Source: Glycomyces algeriensis | GTDB taxonomy: Bacteria > Actinomycetota > Actinomycetes > Mycobacteriales > Micromonosporaceae | DNA length: 64,000 bases | Direction of reading: 5' to 3' | Assembly (NCBI RefSeq): GCF_027622855.1 | Contig: NZ_JAPZVR010000003.1 | Coordinates: forward strand, 165,092-229,091 | Part shown: one piece after another, positions 33,139 to 41,973 of the stretch | Position numbering within the stretch: the first letter of the stretch is position 1 | Layout: the number at the start of each line of letters is the position of its first letter | The notes under the pieces: model-generated | Told to the model about the DNA's origin: nothing | The model's input: the letters and a program-made list of their open reading frames with translations, nothing else | The model's database searches: none | Made by a program: the position numbers and the translations under genes

Positions 33139-34914
33139 ATGCCGACCTTCGAGATCGGCGAGCGGGACTTCCTGCTCGACGACCGCCCGCACCAGGTGAT
33201 CAGCGGCGCCCTGCACTACTTCCGGGTCCACCCCGACCTCTGGGCCGACCGCCTCCGCAAGGCGAAGCTGATGGGCCTCAACACGATCGAGACCTACGTC
33301 CCGTGGAACTTCCACTCCCCCGAGCCCGAGGTGTTCGACCTGTCCGGCCGGCGCGACCTCGGCCGGTTCCTCGACCTCGTCGCGGACGCGGGCATGCACG
33401 CGATCGTGCGGCCGGGCCCGTACATCTGCGCGGAGTGGGACGGCGGCGGACTGCCGGCGTGGCTCTCGGCCGTCGAGGGCGTGGGCATGCGGCGGTACGA
33501 GCCGCGGTTCATGGCGGCGGTCGGGTACTACTTCGAGCGGCTGCTGCCCGTGGTCGCCGAACGCCAGGTCACCCGCGGCGGGCCGGTCCTGATGGTGCAG
33601 ATCGAGAACGAGTACGGCGCGTACGGCGACGACCCGGCGCCCGACCGGGAGCGCTACCTCCGCGCCCTGGTCGACCTCACCCGCGCCCAGGGCATCGAGG
33701 TCCCGCTGTTCACCTGCGACCAGGCCGACGACGCGATGCTCTCCCGCGGCGGCCTCCCCGAGCTGCACAAGACCGCGACCTTCGGCTCCCGGAGCACCGA
33801 GCGCTTGGCGACGCTGCGCCGGCACCAGCCCACCGGGCCGCTGATGTGCATGGAGTTCTGGAACGGCTGGTTCGACTCCTGGGGCATGGAGCACCACCTC
33901 GCGCCCTCCGAGGCGAACGCGCGCGACCTCGACGAGCTGCTCGCCGCGGGCGGGTCGGTGAACCTGTACATGTTCCACGGCGGCACGAACTTCGGATTGA
34001 CCAACGGCGCCAACGACAAGGGCCTCTACCGTCCGATCGCGACGTCGTACGACTACGACGCGCCGCTGGCCGAGCACGGGGCCGTCACCGAGAAGTACCA
34101 CGCGATGCGGGCAGTGATCGACAAGCACGCCCCGGTGCCCGACGAGCTCCCCGAGCCTCCCGCGCCGGCCCCGGCGTTCGACGTGGCGCTCACCGAGTAC
34201 CTGCCGCTCGGCGAGGCGGCCGAGCTGCCGGCGCCAATGCGCTCCTACGACCGGGCCCCGACCATGGACGCGATGCGGCAGTGGTCCGGGTTCGCGCTGT
34301 ACCGGACCCGTGTGCGCGCCGACGACGCGGTGCTCGTGGTCGATGAGATCCGGGACCGCGCCGTCGTGATGCTCGACGGCGAGCCCGTCGGGGTCCTGGA
34401 CCGCGGCACGCACACCCGCGCGATCGCACTGCCGCAGCGCGACGGCCTGCTGGAACTGCTCGTGGAGGACCAGGGCCGGGTCAACTACGGTCCGCGCATC
34501 GGGGAACCGAAGGGCCTCATCGGCACTGCGCGCACGGCTACGCGCGAGCTCACCGAGTGGGAGGCGGCGCCGGTCGCGCTCGACCGGGCCCCTGAGTTCC
34601 TGGCCTCGCGTCCCTGGCGGGACGGGTCCGGCCTGGGACCGCTGGCGGGGCCGGTGCTCGCGCGCGGGGTCTTCGACACCGTCGCCGGAGCGGACCACCA
34701 CCTGCGGCTCGCGGGCTGGACGAAGGGGCTCGCTTGGATCAACGGCGAACTCCTCGGCCGCTACTGGAGCGCGGGGCCGACCGGCACGCTGTACGTGCCC
34801 GGCCCGCTCCTGCGCGAACGCGGCAATGAGCTGGTGCTCCTCGAGCTGCACGGCGCGGCGTCCCGGAAGGCAAGCTTCGTCGAAGCCCCCGACCTCGGGG
34901 TCACGGCGGTCTGA
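33139..34914 (+). CDS. GH35 beta-galactosidase
   Basis: The 591-residue enzyme lacks a signal peptide, so it acts in the cytosol on imported sugar. The TIM barrel spans about residues 10-330. It has the family signature RPGPYICAEWDGGGLPAWL, acid/base Glu158 in QIENEYG and nucleophile Glu239 in CMEFWNGWF. Two beta-sandwich domains follow (about 370-590). The ATG at 33139 follows TTGGAGA. Its place between the CUT1 importer and a LacI regulator marks it as the intracellular hydrolase of the locus. The GH2 enzyme at 18640 is secreted and complements it. Confidence 0.92.
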   Translation: MPTFEIGERDFLLDDRPHQVISGALHYFRVHPDLWADRLRKAKLMGLNTIETYVPWNFHSPEPEVFDLSGRRDLGRFLDLVADAGMHAIVRPGPYICAEWDGGGLPAWLSAVEGVGMRRYEPRFMAAVGYYFERLLPVVAERQVTRGGPVLMVQIENEYGAYGDDPAPDRERYLRALVDLTRAQGIEVPLFTCDQADDAMLSRGGLPELHKTATFGSRSTERLATLRRHQPTGPLMCMEFWNGWFDSWGMEHHLAPSEANARDLDELLAAGGSVNLYMFHGGTNFGLTNGANDKGLYRPIATSYDYDAPLAEHGAVTEKYHAMRAVIDKHAPVPDELPEPPAPAPAFDVALTEYLPLGEAAELPAPMRSYDRAPTMDAMRQWSGFALYRTRVRADDAVLVVDEIRDRAVVMLDGEPVGVLDRGTHTRAIALPQRDGLLELLVEDQGRVNYGPRIGEPKGLIGTARTATRELTEWEAAPVALDRAPEFLASRPWRDGSGLGPLAGPVLARGVFDTVAGADHHLRLAGWTKGLAWINGELLGRYWSAGPTGTLYVPGPLLRERGNELVLLELHGAASRKASFVEAPDLGVTAV

Positions 34915-34952
34915 CCGGGTCCCTGCAGGTGTGAGCGCCTAGCAGGGCCCGG
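34915..34952 (+). terminator. hairpin after GH35 gene
   Basis: CCGGGTCCCTGC (34915-34926) pairs with GCAGGGCCCGG (34942-34952) apart from one bulged T. It begins right after the stop codon. Confidence 0.45.
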
Positions 34953-35006
34953 GCGGTTGTATCCTCAAGGATCCGATGGACGGCGACAGCGAACGAGAGC
35001 GTTTTC

Positions 35007-36062
35007 ATGGACGACGGTGAGGCTTCGGGCGGTGAGGCTTCGGGGAAGCGCACGCGATCCAAGTCGAAGCCTTCGATGTTCGACGTGGCGGTCCGCGCGG
35101 GCGTCTCCGCCCAGACCGTCTCGCGGGTGTCGATGGGCGCGACCAATGTGCGCCCCGCGACGCGCGACAAGGTCCTCGCCGCCATGTCCGAGCTCGGGTA
35201 CTCCCCGAACTCGGCCGCCCGGGCGCTGCGCTACGGCACGTTCCAGACCATCGGGGTCATCACCCACAAGTTCAGCCGCACCGGCGAGTCCCGGACCGTC
35301 GAGGCGATCGTCGAGGCGGCACGGAGCGCGCAGTACACCGTGACCCTGGTCGACGTCGAGAGTCCGGTGTCGACGGAGGTCTCCGACGCCGTCACCCGGC
35401 TCTCCAACCAGTCGATCGACGGGCTGGTGATCATCCGGGCCGAGTCGGTGACGCCGGCGATGCTCTCCATCCCGGCCGGGCTCCCGGTCGTCGTCTCCGA
35501 CTCCCGCTTCGTCGGCCACCACCCGGCCGTGGGCGCCGACCAGCTCGAGGGCTCGCGGCGGGCCGTCGAGCACCTGCTCGGGCTCGGGCACCGCACGGTC
35601 CACCATGTCGCGGGCCCCGACAGCTCCGGCCCGTCGCAGCTGCGCATCGACGGGTGGCGCGCCGCGCTCGACCAGGCTGAGCGCCCGGCGCCGCCGATCT
35701 TCCGGGGCGACTGGACGGGCCGGTCCGGCTACGAGGCCGGGAAGCATATCGCCCGCGACACGGATGCGACGGCGGTGTTCTGCGCCAACGACGAGACGGC
35801 GATCGGCGTCATGCACGCCCTCCACGAGGCCGGCCGCCGGATCCCCGCCGACGTCTCGGTGGCGGGCTTCGACGACATCGCCCTCGCGGCCGACGTCTGG
35901 CCCCCGCTCACCACGGTGCGCCAGGACTTCGCCCAGATCGGCGAGCGCCTCCTCGAACTGCTGCTGCGGCAGATCCGCAACGGCGAACGGCTCGAGGACG
36001 TGCATGAGACCGTCCCGGTCGAGCTCGTCGTGCGCGAGAGCACCGCGCCTCCCGCCTCCTGA
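35007..36062 (+). CDS. LacI-family transcriptional repressor of the galactoside locus
   Basis: The 351-residue protein has a LacI helix-turn-helix (FDVAVRAGVSAQTVSRVSMG, residues 24-43) with a hinge at NSAARALR. A periplasmic-binding-like sensor domain follows (IGVITHKF, DGLVIIRAE, VFCANDETAIGVMHAL, VSVAGFDDI). The N-terminal 20 residues contain a 15-bp direct duplication that encodes GEASG twice. It follows GH35 in the same direction. The palindrome at 29763 is the expected operator, and a galactoside the likely inducer. Confidence 0.88.
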   Translation: MDDGEASGGEASGKRTRSKSKPSMFDVAVRAGVSAQTVSRVSMGATNVRPATRDKVLAAMSELGYSPNSAARALRYGTFQTIGVITHKFSRTGESRTVEAIVEAARSAQYTVTLVDVESPVSTEVSDAVTRLSNQSIDGLVIIRAESVTPAMLSIPAGLPVVVSDSRFVGHHPAVGADQLEGSRRAVEHLLGLGHRTVHHVAGPDSSGPSQLRIDGWRAALDQAERPAPPIFRGDWTGRSGYEAGKHIARDTDATAVFCANDETAIGVMHALHEAGRRIPADVSVAGFDDIALAADVWPPLTTVRQDFAQIGERLLELLLRQIRNGERLEDVHETVPVELVVRESTAPPAS

Positions 36063-36097
36063 AGCGCTGCCGGCGAGGGTCCCGGCCTAGTGGAGCG

Positions 36098-36125
36098 TTC
36101 CGGACCTCCTTGCGGGAGTTCGGAA
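36098..36125 (+). terminator. imperfect hairpin after lacI-family gene
   Basis: Arms 36098-36109 and 36114-36125 pair with mismatches around a 4-nt loop. It lies 36 nt after the stop and just before the NACHT gene, so it could also be a regulatory dyad. Confidence 0.35.
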
Positions 36126-36151
36126 TCGGGCGCGGCGATTAGAATCGACCG

Positions 36152-38425
36152 ATGCCCACCCCCTTCGGCAAGAAGCTCCGAGACCTCCGGTCACGCGCAG
36201 GGCTCTCGCAGGACCGGCTGACGGAGCGGTCCGGCGTGTCGGTCCGCATGATCAGCAGATACGAGAACATCGAGCTCCTCCCCAAGCGCGAAACCGCGGA
36301 ACGGCTCGCCAAGGCGCTGGACCTGGCACCGGACGAGCAGGCCGATCTCCTGGCCGCCGCCGGGTACCGCCCGGACCCGCCCCCCGGAACGGCCCGCGAA
36401 CACGCCCCGCCGCGGGCCGAACCGCTGTTCCAGAGCCGGCTGGTCGAGGCCGCCGACAAGCTCGCGGCCGCGGTCCGCGTCCACTGGAAGCGCGAAGTGG
36501 AGCACCGCCAGGTCCTCGACCCGGATCCGCTGGCCGTCCGGTGGCAGGCCGAAACCGGGCTCAGCGACCACTGGGAGGTCGTACTCGGGTCGAAATCCCT
36601 TGGCGCGCAGGATGTTCCAGACCTGTCTGGGAAGCTCGAGCAGATCGCGGACGTCTACCGGCGCGTCCCCTCCGGGCGGCTGGTGCTGCTCGGCAAGGCC
36701 GGGTCGGGCAAGACCGTGCTCGCCCTCCGGCTGGTGACGGACCTGCTGGAGACCCGCCGGTCCGGCGAGCCCGTGCCGGTGATCTTCAGCTTGGGCTCGT
36801 GGGACCCCGCGGTCGACCTGCGCGCCTGGCTCGCCGCGCAGCTCCTGCGCGACCACCCCGGCTTGGGGCAGGTGCTGCCCGACGGGTCGACGCTCGCCGC
36901 CGCGCTCGTCGAGAACGACTGCATCCTGCCGGTCATGGACGGCTTCGACGAGATCGCCGGCGGCCTCGTCCGCGACCCGCTCGAGAAGCTGAACCGCACC
37001 GCCCGCATGCCGCTGGTCCTGACCAGCCGGGCCGCGGAGTACCGCGAGGCCGTGGCCGAATCGGACGTGCTGACGGCGGCGGCCTGCATCGAACTGACCG
37101 ACCTCACCGTCGACGACCTGGCCGACTACCTGCCGCTCACCACGGTCCGCACGTCCGGCGACGGCGCCCCGCTCTGGCAGCCGGTCCTCGACGAGCTCCG
37201 CAGGGAGGAGCGCACTGCGGCCGGCGAGACGCTCGCCGCGGTCTTCACCACCCCGCTCATGGTCGCCCTGGCCCGCACCATCTACAGCGACGCGCCGACC
37301 CACAACCCGGCCGAACTCCTGGACGAGGAACGGTTCCCCGCTCCCGCAGCCGTCGAGGCGCACCTCCTGGGGAACCTCGTCCCCACCGTCTACCGGTTCC
37401 GGACCGAGCAGCGGCGCTTCGAGCCCGAGCGGGCGGAGCGCTGGCTCGGCTACCTCGCCCACCACCTGAACCGGCTCGGCGAGCACGACCTCGCCTGGTG
37501 GCGGTTGGGCACCTCGATGCGCCGGCCCGCGCGCGTCCTCGCCATGTCGCTGGCGCTCAGCCTGGCCTTCGCCCTTGTCGACTCGGTCCTGCTCGGCCTG
37601 CTGCTGGGCTTCGACCCGATCCAGTTCACCGCGGGCGTCGTCGTCGACCTCGCCGCCGGAGCTGCGATCGGGATCGCGCACGGCCTCCTGGCCAAGTACC
37701 GGGGCGCCGCCTTCGAACCGTCGGGGATCCAGATCCGGCTGCGCGGCAAGCGGTCCGCCCCGCGGAGGAGCCTCGCCCGCCGGTTCGGGATCGGATTCGC
37801 GGCCGGAGTCCTGCTCGGCCTCGCCTACGGCGTCACGCGCGAGGTCGCGCGCGGCCTCATCCTCGGCCTCGACCCGCGCACCGTCCTCAGCCTCGTCCTG
37901 GTGAACTCGGTGCTGCTCGCCCTCGTCTTCGGGTTCGGCGCGGGGACCACCTACGCGCTCATGTCGATCTGGGAGCGCCCGCTCGACCTGGCGTCCGTGC
38001 AGAGCCCGGCCGGGCTCATCCGCTCCAGCCGCAGAACGGTCGTCGTGCAGGCGCTGCTGTTCGCCCCCGCGCTCGCGCTCGTCGTCCCCGGCACCGTCTG
38101 GGCGCTGGTCGAACTCCTCCAGCTGCTCCCGCCCCGGTTCGGCGAATGGCACTGGAGCCCTGCCGAAGGCATGGTCCTGGGCCTGTATGCCGCCGGATTC
38201 GGCTCCCTCGGCTACGTGCTCGGCCTGTCGGCGTGGGGTCAGTGGGCCGTCTTCGGCCGGTTCTGGCTGCCGCTGACGGGCCGGCTGCCGTGGGCGGTGC
38301 CCGAGTTCCTGGACGACGCGTACCGCCTCGGCGTCCTGCGCCGGTCCGGTGTGGTCTACCAGTTCCGGCACGCGCGGCTCCAGGACCACCTCGCCGCATC
38401 GTACCGATCAGCAGGTCAGCGCTGA
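36152..38425 (+). CDS. HTH-NACHT NTPase with multispan membrane C-terminus
   Basis: The 757-residue protein has three parts. Residues 5-62 are an XRE-type helix-turn-helix (LRDLRSRAGLSQDRLTERSG). Residues about 175-380 are a NACHT/STAND NTPase with Walker A GKAGSGKT (181-188), Walker B ILPVMDGFDE (258-267) and sensor VLTSR. Residues about 460-710 hold around six to seven helices, and a conserved-looking tail follows (FLDDAYRLGVLRRSGVVYQF). NACHT proteins act as signal-sensing switches, and some bacterial ones give phage defence. HTH plus membrane segments suggests a membrane-tethered regulator or an effector that disrupts the membrane. No partner gene is adjacent. Function is not established. 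Confidence 0.8.
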   Translation: MPTPFGKKLRDLRSRAGLSQDRLTERSGVSVRMISRYENIELLPKRETAERLAKALDLAPDEQADLLAAAGYRPDPPPGTAREHAPPRAEPLFQSRLVEAADKLAAAVRVHWKREVEHRQVLDPDPLAVRWQAETGLSDHWEVVLGSKSLGAQDVPDLSGKLEQIADVYRRVPSGRLVLLGKAGSGKTVLALRLVTDLLETRRSGEPVPVIFSLGSWDPAVDLRAWLAAQLLRDHPGLGQVLPDGSTLAAALVENDCILPVMDGFDEIAGGLVRDPLEKLNRTARMPLVLTSRAAEYREAVAESDVLTAAACIELTDLTVDDLADYLPLTTVRTSGDGAPLWQPVLDELRREERTAAGETLAAVFTTPLMVALARTIYSDAPTHNPAELLDEERFPAPAAVEAHLLGNLVPTVYRFRTEQRRFEPERAERWLGYLAHHLNRLGEHDLAWWRLGTSMRRPARVLAMSLALSLAFALVDSVLLGLLLGFDPIQFTAGVVVDLAAGAAIGIAHGLLAKYRGAAFEPSGIQIRLRGKRSAPRRSLARRFGIGFAAGVLLGLAYGVTREVARGLILGLDPRTVLSLVLVNSVLLALVFGFGAGTTYALMSIWERPLDLASVQSPAGLIRSSRRTVVVQALLFAPALALVVPGTVWALVELLQLLPPRFGEWHWSPAEGMVLGLYAAGFGSLGYVLGLSAWGQWAVFGRFWLPLTGRLPWAVPEFLDDAYRLGVLRRSGVVYQFRHARLQDHLAASYRSAGQR

Positions 38426-38494
38426 TGTCCTGATTTTGTCCGGGTCGATGTCCTTCCGATCCGCCGCCGCTCCTTGAATCATCGAAAGAGTCGA

Positions 38495-38519
38495 TGCCGC
38501 CGACTTCCGGTCGGCGGCA
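38495..38519 (+). terminator. hairpin between NACHT and serine hydrolase genes
   Basis: Perfect 10-bp arms TGCCGCCGAC and GTCGGCGGCA have a 5-nt loop. They lie 70 nt after the NACHT stop and 68 nt before the next start. Confidence 0.6.
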
Positions 38520-38587
38520 AGGAGACAGCGGCACCCCGGGAGGCACGACCACCCCGGCGCCCCGCTGTCATGAGCGAGGGGCAGACC

Positions 38588-39709
38588 ATGACGAGAACGA
38601 TCAGGCAGTGGCTCCCGGTGATCGCGTTCGCGATCGCCGCGGTGCTGCCCGCCGCGCCGGTGCAGGCGCAGGCGGCCGACCACGCCGCGGCGCAGACGCT
38701 GCTGAACCAGTACCAGTCGCAGGCGGGCCCGGGCGCGGGCCTGCATGCCGGCGACGGCACCGAATCGTGGACGCTCACCAGCGGTACCGCGACCATCTTC
38801 GCGAACCGGCCGATCACGGCCGAGGACCACTTCCGCATCGCCAGCCAGACCAAGACGTTCACCGCCTCGGTGGTGCTGCAGCTGGTCGACGAGGGCCTGG
38901 TGGACCTGGACGCGCCGATCGAGCAGTACCTGCCGGGCCTGCTGACCGGCGACTACGACGGGAACGCGATCTCGGTCCGGCAGATGCTCCAGCACACCAG
39001 CGGGATCGCCCGCGACGCGCTCGACGCCGCGCCCGGGGCCGACGGCACCTACACCCTCACCGAGCTCGTGCGGGCGGGCCTGGCCCAGCCGCCGCAGTTC
39101 GCGCCCGGGACCGGCTGGGGCTACTCCAACGTCAACTACTTCATCGCGGGGATGCTCATCGAGGAGCTCACCGGCACGACCGTCGCCGAGGCGATCACCG
39201 CGCGCATCATCGAGCCGCTGGGCCTGACCGGCACCTCGTTCCCGGTGCCCGACAACGGGACGCTGCCGAGCCCGTACCTCCCCGGGTACTCGGGCGGGCG
39301 GCTCGGCCCGTTCTTCTACTGGTTCGACACCACGTTCAACCAGGACATGTCCGTGAACACCACCGCCGGCGCCATGACCTCCACGATGGAGGACCTGGTC
39401 GCGTTCTACCGGGCGCTCGCGGCCGGATCCGTGGTCTCCGCGGACGCTCTCGCCGAGATGCGCACGGCCGTGCCCTCCACCGCGTACGGCGCGGACTACG
39501 GGCTCGGCCTCATGAGCTGGGACCTCTCGTGCGGCGGCCAGGCATGGGGCCATGCCGGGAACATCCTCACCGGCACCTCGTCGATCACGATGGTCACCGA
39601 CGACGGCCGCTTCGCCTCGCTCGTCACGAACACGTTCATCAAGGACCCGCCCGCCCCGACCCGCGTCGCGGTCCTCGACGCCGCACTGTGCGAAGGGGAG
39701 TCCGCATGA
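38588..39709 (+). CDS. secreted serine hydrolase, beta-lactamase class C-like
   Basis: The 373-residue protein has a signal peptide (WLPVIAFAIAAVLPAAPVQA, cleavage at AQA-AD). The penicillin-binding fold carries Ser86-x-x-Lys89 in ASQTK, Tyr179 in GYSNVN and His322 in WGHAGN in place of KTG. This set is typical of D-alanyl-D-alanine carboxypeptidase/esterase EstB-like enzymes. The ATG at 38588 has GAGGGG 7 nt upstream. It is coupled by ATGA to the next gene, another secreted hydrolase. The substrate could be a peptide, ester or lactam. Confidence 0.87.
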   Translation: MTRTIRQWLPVIAFAIAAVLPAAPVQAQAADHAAAQTLLNQYQSQAGPGAGLHAGDGTESWTLTSGTATIFANRPITAEDHFRIASQTKTFTASVVLQLVDEGLVDLDAPIEQYLPGLLTGDYDGNAISVRQMLQHTSGIARDALDAAPGADGTYTLTELVRAGLAQPPQFAPGTGWGYSNVNYFIAGMLIEELTGTTVAEAITARIIEPLGLTGTSFPVPDNGTLPSPYLPGYSGGRLGPFFYWFDTTFNQDMSVNTTAGAMTSTMEDLVAFYRALAAGSVVSADALAEMRTAVPSTAYGADYGLGLMSWDLSCGGQAWGHAGNILTGTSSITMVTDDGRFASLVTNTFIKDPPAPTRVAVLDAALCEGESA

Positions 39710-40776
39710 AGCGCCTGACGCGAGCACTCGGCCTCGTCACCGCAGTAGCGGCCGCTGCGGCGGGCGGGCTCGCCGCCCCTGCGGCGCACGCGGCGACCGC
39801 GCTGCCGCAGTTCAGCGACGAGCACGGGCTCACCGTCCTCGAGCAGCCCGAATGGGCCGGGGGCAGCGACCGCACCTTCACCTTCACGGTGGCGACGGCG
39901 GAGGTCCCGGCGTACTCGGTGATGCCCGGCCAGGTCTCCGGCGAGCACGTCGTGATGGTGACGCTGCCGGAGGGCTACGACGAGAGCATCGAGTACCCGG
40001 TGCACTACACGCTCCACGGCGGCGGCGACTACCCGAACAGCGCGCGGCTCCGGACGATCGTCGAGTCGTCCACTGCGGACGAACCCGTGATCACCGTGTC
40101 GCCCAACGGCAGCGGGCGCGGCTGGTACACGAACTGGCAATACCCGGGCGGGCTCGGCCTGCAGGACTGGGAGGACTTCCACCTCGAGCAGCTCATCCCG
40201 TTCATCGACGCGAACCTCTCGACCATCGCCGGGAAGGAGGGGCGGGCCGTCTCCGGCCACTCCATGGGCGGCTTCGGCGCCCTCGGATACGCCGAGCGGC
40301 GCCCCGACCTGTTCAGTTACGTCGGGTCGTTCTCCGGCGGGCTCGACCTGCTGAACCAGGAGATGCGCGCCGCCGTGCTCGGCTCGACCCAGCTGGCGGC
40401 CTTCGGGACACCGACCGTGGCACCGGACGCGATCTTCGGCCCGCCGTTCTGGCCGCTCGACGGCGGCTGGAACCGGCTGAGCCCGGCGCAGCACGTCGAA
40501 CCCCTGCGCGGCATGGGGATCGCACTGTACGCGGGGAACGGCGGCGATCTCACCGTCGACCCGGTCCAGGCGATCGTGGAGCACCGCGCCCGCCAGACGG
40601 CCGTCGTGACCTCGGACTACCTCGACGCCGCGGGCATCGCGCACGACTTCCTCGACTACGGCGACGGCAGCTCGTGGGCGCCCGGCTGCACCGGCAAGCA
40701 CTCGCAGCAGGCGTGCCTCCAGGCCGACATGGACCACTTCGTCTCGCTGATCATGACCGGTCTCGAGCACCCCTGA
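39706..40776 (+). CDS. secreted esterase, alpha/beta fold (esterase D/antigen 85-like)
   Basis: The 356-residue protein has a signal peptide (LGLVTAVAAAAAGGLAAPAA, cleavage near AHA-AT). The hydrolase has an HGGGDYPNSAR oxyanion loop and the nucleophile Ser186 in SGHSMGGFG. FLDYGDGSSW precedes a Cys-containing segment (PGCTGKHSQQACL) and a late DMDHF His. It overlaps the serine hydrolase gene by 4 bp. The two probably work on related extracellular esters. It is followed by a strong terminator. Confidence 0.82.
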   Translation: MKRLTRALGLVTAVAAAAAGGLAAPAAHAATALPQFSDEHGLTVLEQPEWAGGSDRTFTFTVATAEVPAYSVMPGQVSGEHVVMVTLPEGYDESIEYPVHYTLHGGGDYPNSARLRTIVESSTADEPVITVSPNGSGRGWYTNWQYPGGLGLQDWEDFHLEQLIPFIDANLSTIAGKEGRAVSGHSMGGFGALGYAERRPDLFSYVGSFSGGLDLLNQEMRAAVLGSTQLAAFGTPTVAPDAIFGPPFWPLDGGWNRLSPAQHVEPLRGMGIALYAGNGGDLTVDPVQAIVEHRARQTAVVTSDYLDAAGIAHDFLDYGDGSSWAPGCTGKHSQQACLQADMDHFVSLIMTGLEHP

Positions 40777-40788
40777 CCCACCACCGAG

Positions 40789-40818
40789 GCGGCGCGGCGA
40801 CCCACATCGCCGCGCCGC
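40789..40818 (+). terminator. perfect 12-bp hairpin after esterase gene
   Basis: Arms 40789-40800 and 40807-40818 are fully complementary with a 6-nt loop (CCCACA), 12 nt after the stop codon. Confidence 0.7.
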
Positions 40819-40850
40819 GTTAGCTCCCCCGCCGCGGAGAGGAGGAGAGC

Positions 40851-41774
40851 GTGACGAATGCGCCCGACGGCCCGGACCAGGCCGACGATTCACCCGGTTC
40901 CCGCCTGTTCGGCAAGGTGGGCATGGCGATCGTGATCGAGGTGCTGGCCGGGCTCGTGATCGGATTCCTGGCCCTCGGCGGCGATGACAAGCCGATCTAC
41001 GAACCGCCCGCCCCATCGGAGTCGGCATACGACCAAGCGCTGCCCGATGAGGAGCCGTCGCAGTCCCCGTTCCCCATCGAACCGGAGGCCGAGGAGACGA
41101 CGACCGACGCCGTCGCCGTCCCTGAAGTGGGCGAATGCTTCACGAACGAGGGCTCGACCGACGTCTTCGAGCTGGAGTCCACCGGCTGCGACCCGGGCGC
41201 GTTCGAAGTGGTCGACGTCTACGACGGCGGCGACACGGACGACTGCGAGGGCGTCCCCCGCTCGCTGTTCAGCCACGACCCCGGCGACGGCGGCGCGATC
41301 CTCTGCCTCAGCTACCTCCACCCGTGGGGCGACGCCTACTACGCCGAGCCCGGCGAGTGCGTCACCCTCCTCGACGACGGCACCTATGCGATCACCGACT
41401 GCGAACCGGGCGACTACCAGGTGCTGGAGCGGTTCTGGGGCGAGGAGGGCACGTACGAGTGCTCCGAATGGGAGTACTACAACGGCTCGGTCGACTTCCC
41501 CGGTTATATCGACGAGCAGGACCTGCTGCTTTGCATGCGGATCGTGTACCCCGACGACATCGGCTTCGCCGGGGTCGACACCTGCCTGTACGCAAGCGGA
41601 TCCGACGACGACATGCATTTCGCGTTCGCCGACTGCTCGCAGTCGAACGTCTACGTCACCGGCCGCACCTCGGACTACGAGGCCTACGACTTCTGCGACG
41701 GCTACGGCTGGGCGACCTGGCGGAGCACCGCCTTCCCCGACCACGCCTACACGGTCTGCTGGGCCTGGCTCTGA
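40851..41774 (+). CDS. membrane-anchored Cys-rich protein with three LppU-like repeats
   Basis: The 307-residue protein has a GTG start with an AGGAGGAGAG site. It has one N-terminal membrane helix (AIVIEVLAGLVIGFLALGG) and an acidic Pro/Glu linker. Three repeats follow, each about 65-75 residues with paired Cys: GECFTNEGSTD...GCDPG, GECVTLLDDG...DCEPGDYQVL and DTCLYASGSDD...DCSQSNVYV. The pattern resembles the LppU/SCO3897-type module of actinomycetes, whose function is unknown. Three disulfide-linked extracellular units are likely. It stands alone. Confidence 0.65.
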   Translation: MTNAPDGPDQADDSPGSRLFGKVGMAIVIEVLAGLVIGFLALGGDDKPIYEPPAPSESAYDQALPDEEPSQSPFPIEPEAEETTTDAVAVPEVGECFTNEGSTDVFELESTGCDPGAFEVVDVYDGGDTDDCEGVPRSLFSHDPGDGGAILCLSYLHPWGDAYYAEPGECVTLLDDGTYAITDCEPGDYQVLERFWGEEGTYECSEWEYYNGSVDFPGYIDEQDLLLCMRIVYPDDIGFAGVDTCLYASGSDDDMHFAFADCSQSNVYVTGRTSDYEAYDFCDGYGWATWRSTAFPDHAYTVCWAWL

Positions 41775-41914
41775 GGCCCTTCGGATCCCGGGCAAGCCGC
41801 CACCTCGACTTGGCCCGGCTCGGCCCAGCGGTCGCTGCCGGGGTGCATCGTGGTCCCGCCATCCGATCCGGTGCGCCGCCCGCGCCCGAAGTCCGGGCGA
41901 GGGGGTAGCGCTAC

Positions 41915-41932
41915 AAACCGTCCAGTCGGTAT
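41915..41932. promoter_or_regulatory. TetR regulon operator, site A
   Basis: AAACCGTCCAGTCGGTAT is one of four copies of the dyad AWACCGWCYRGWCGGTAT in the window. It lies 41 nt before the alcohol dehydrogenase gene that opens the rightward three-gene unit. Confidence 0.75.
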
Positions 41933-41973
41933 GCTGACTTGGTCTCAGCGGACGTGACGACGAGGAGGTCGCC

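Noticed and set aside
35029-35058. 15-bp tandem duplication at the start of the LacI-family gene
   Set aside because: It encodes GEASGGEASG in a disordered tail, probably a simple slippage event without function.
36191-38389. Leftward open frame of 732 codons
   Set aside because: It is antisense to the HTH-NACHT gene, whose frame has clear Walker motifs. The antisense product is low-complexity Arg/Gly/Glu/Pro filler.
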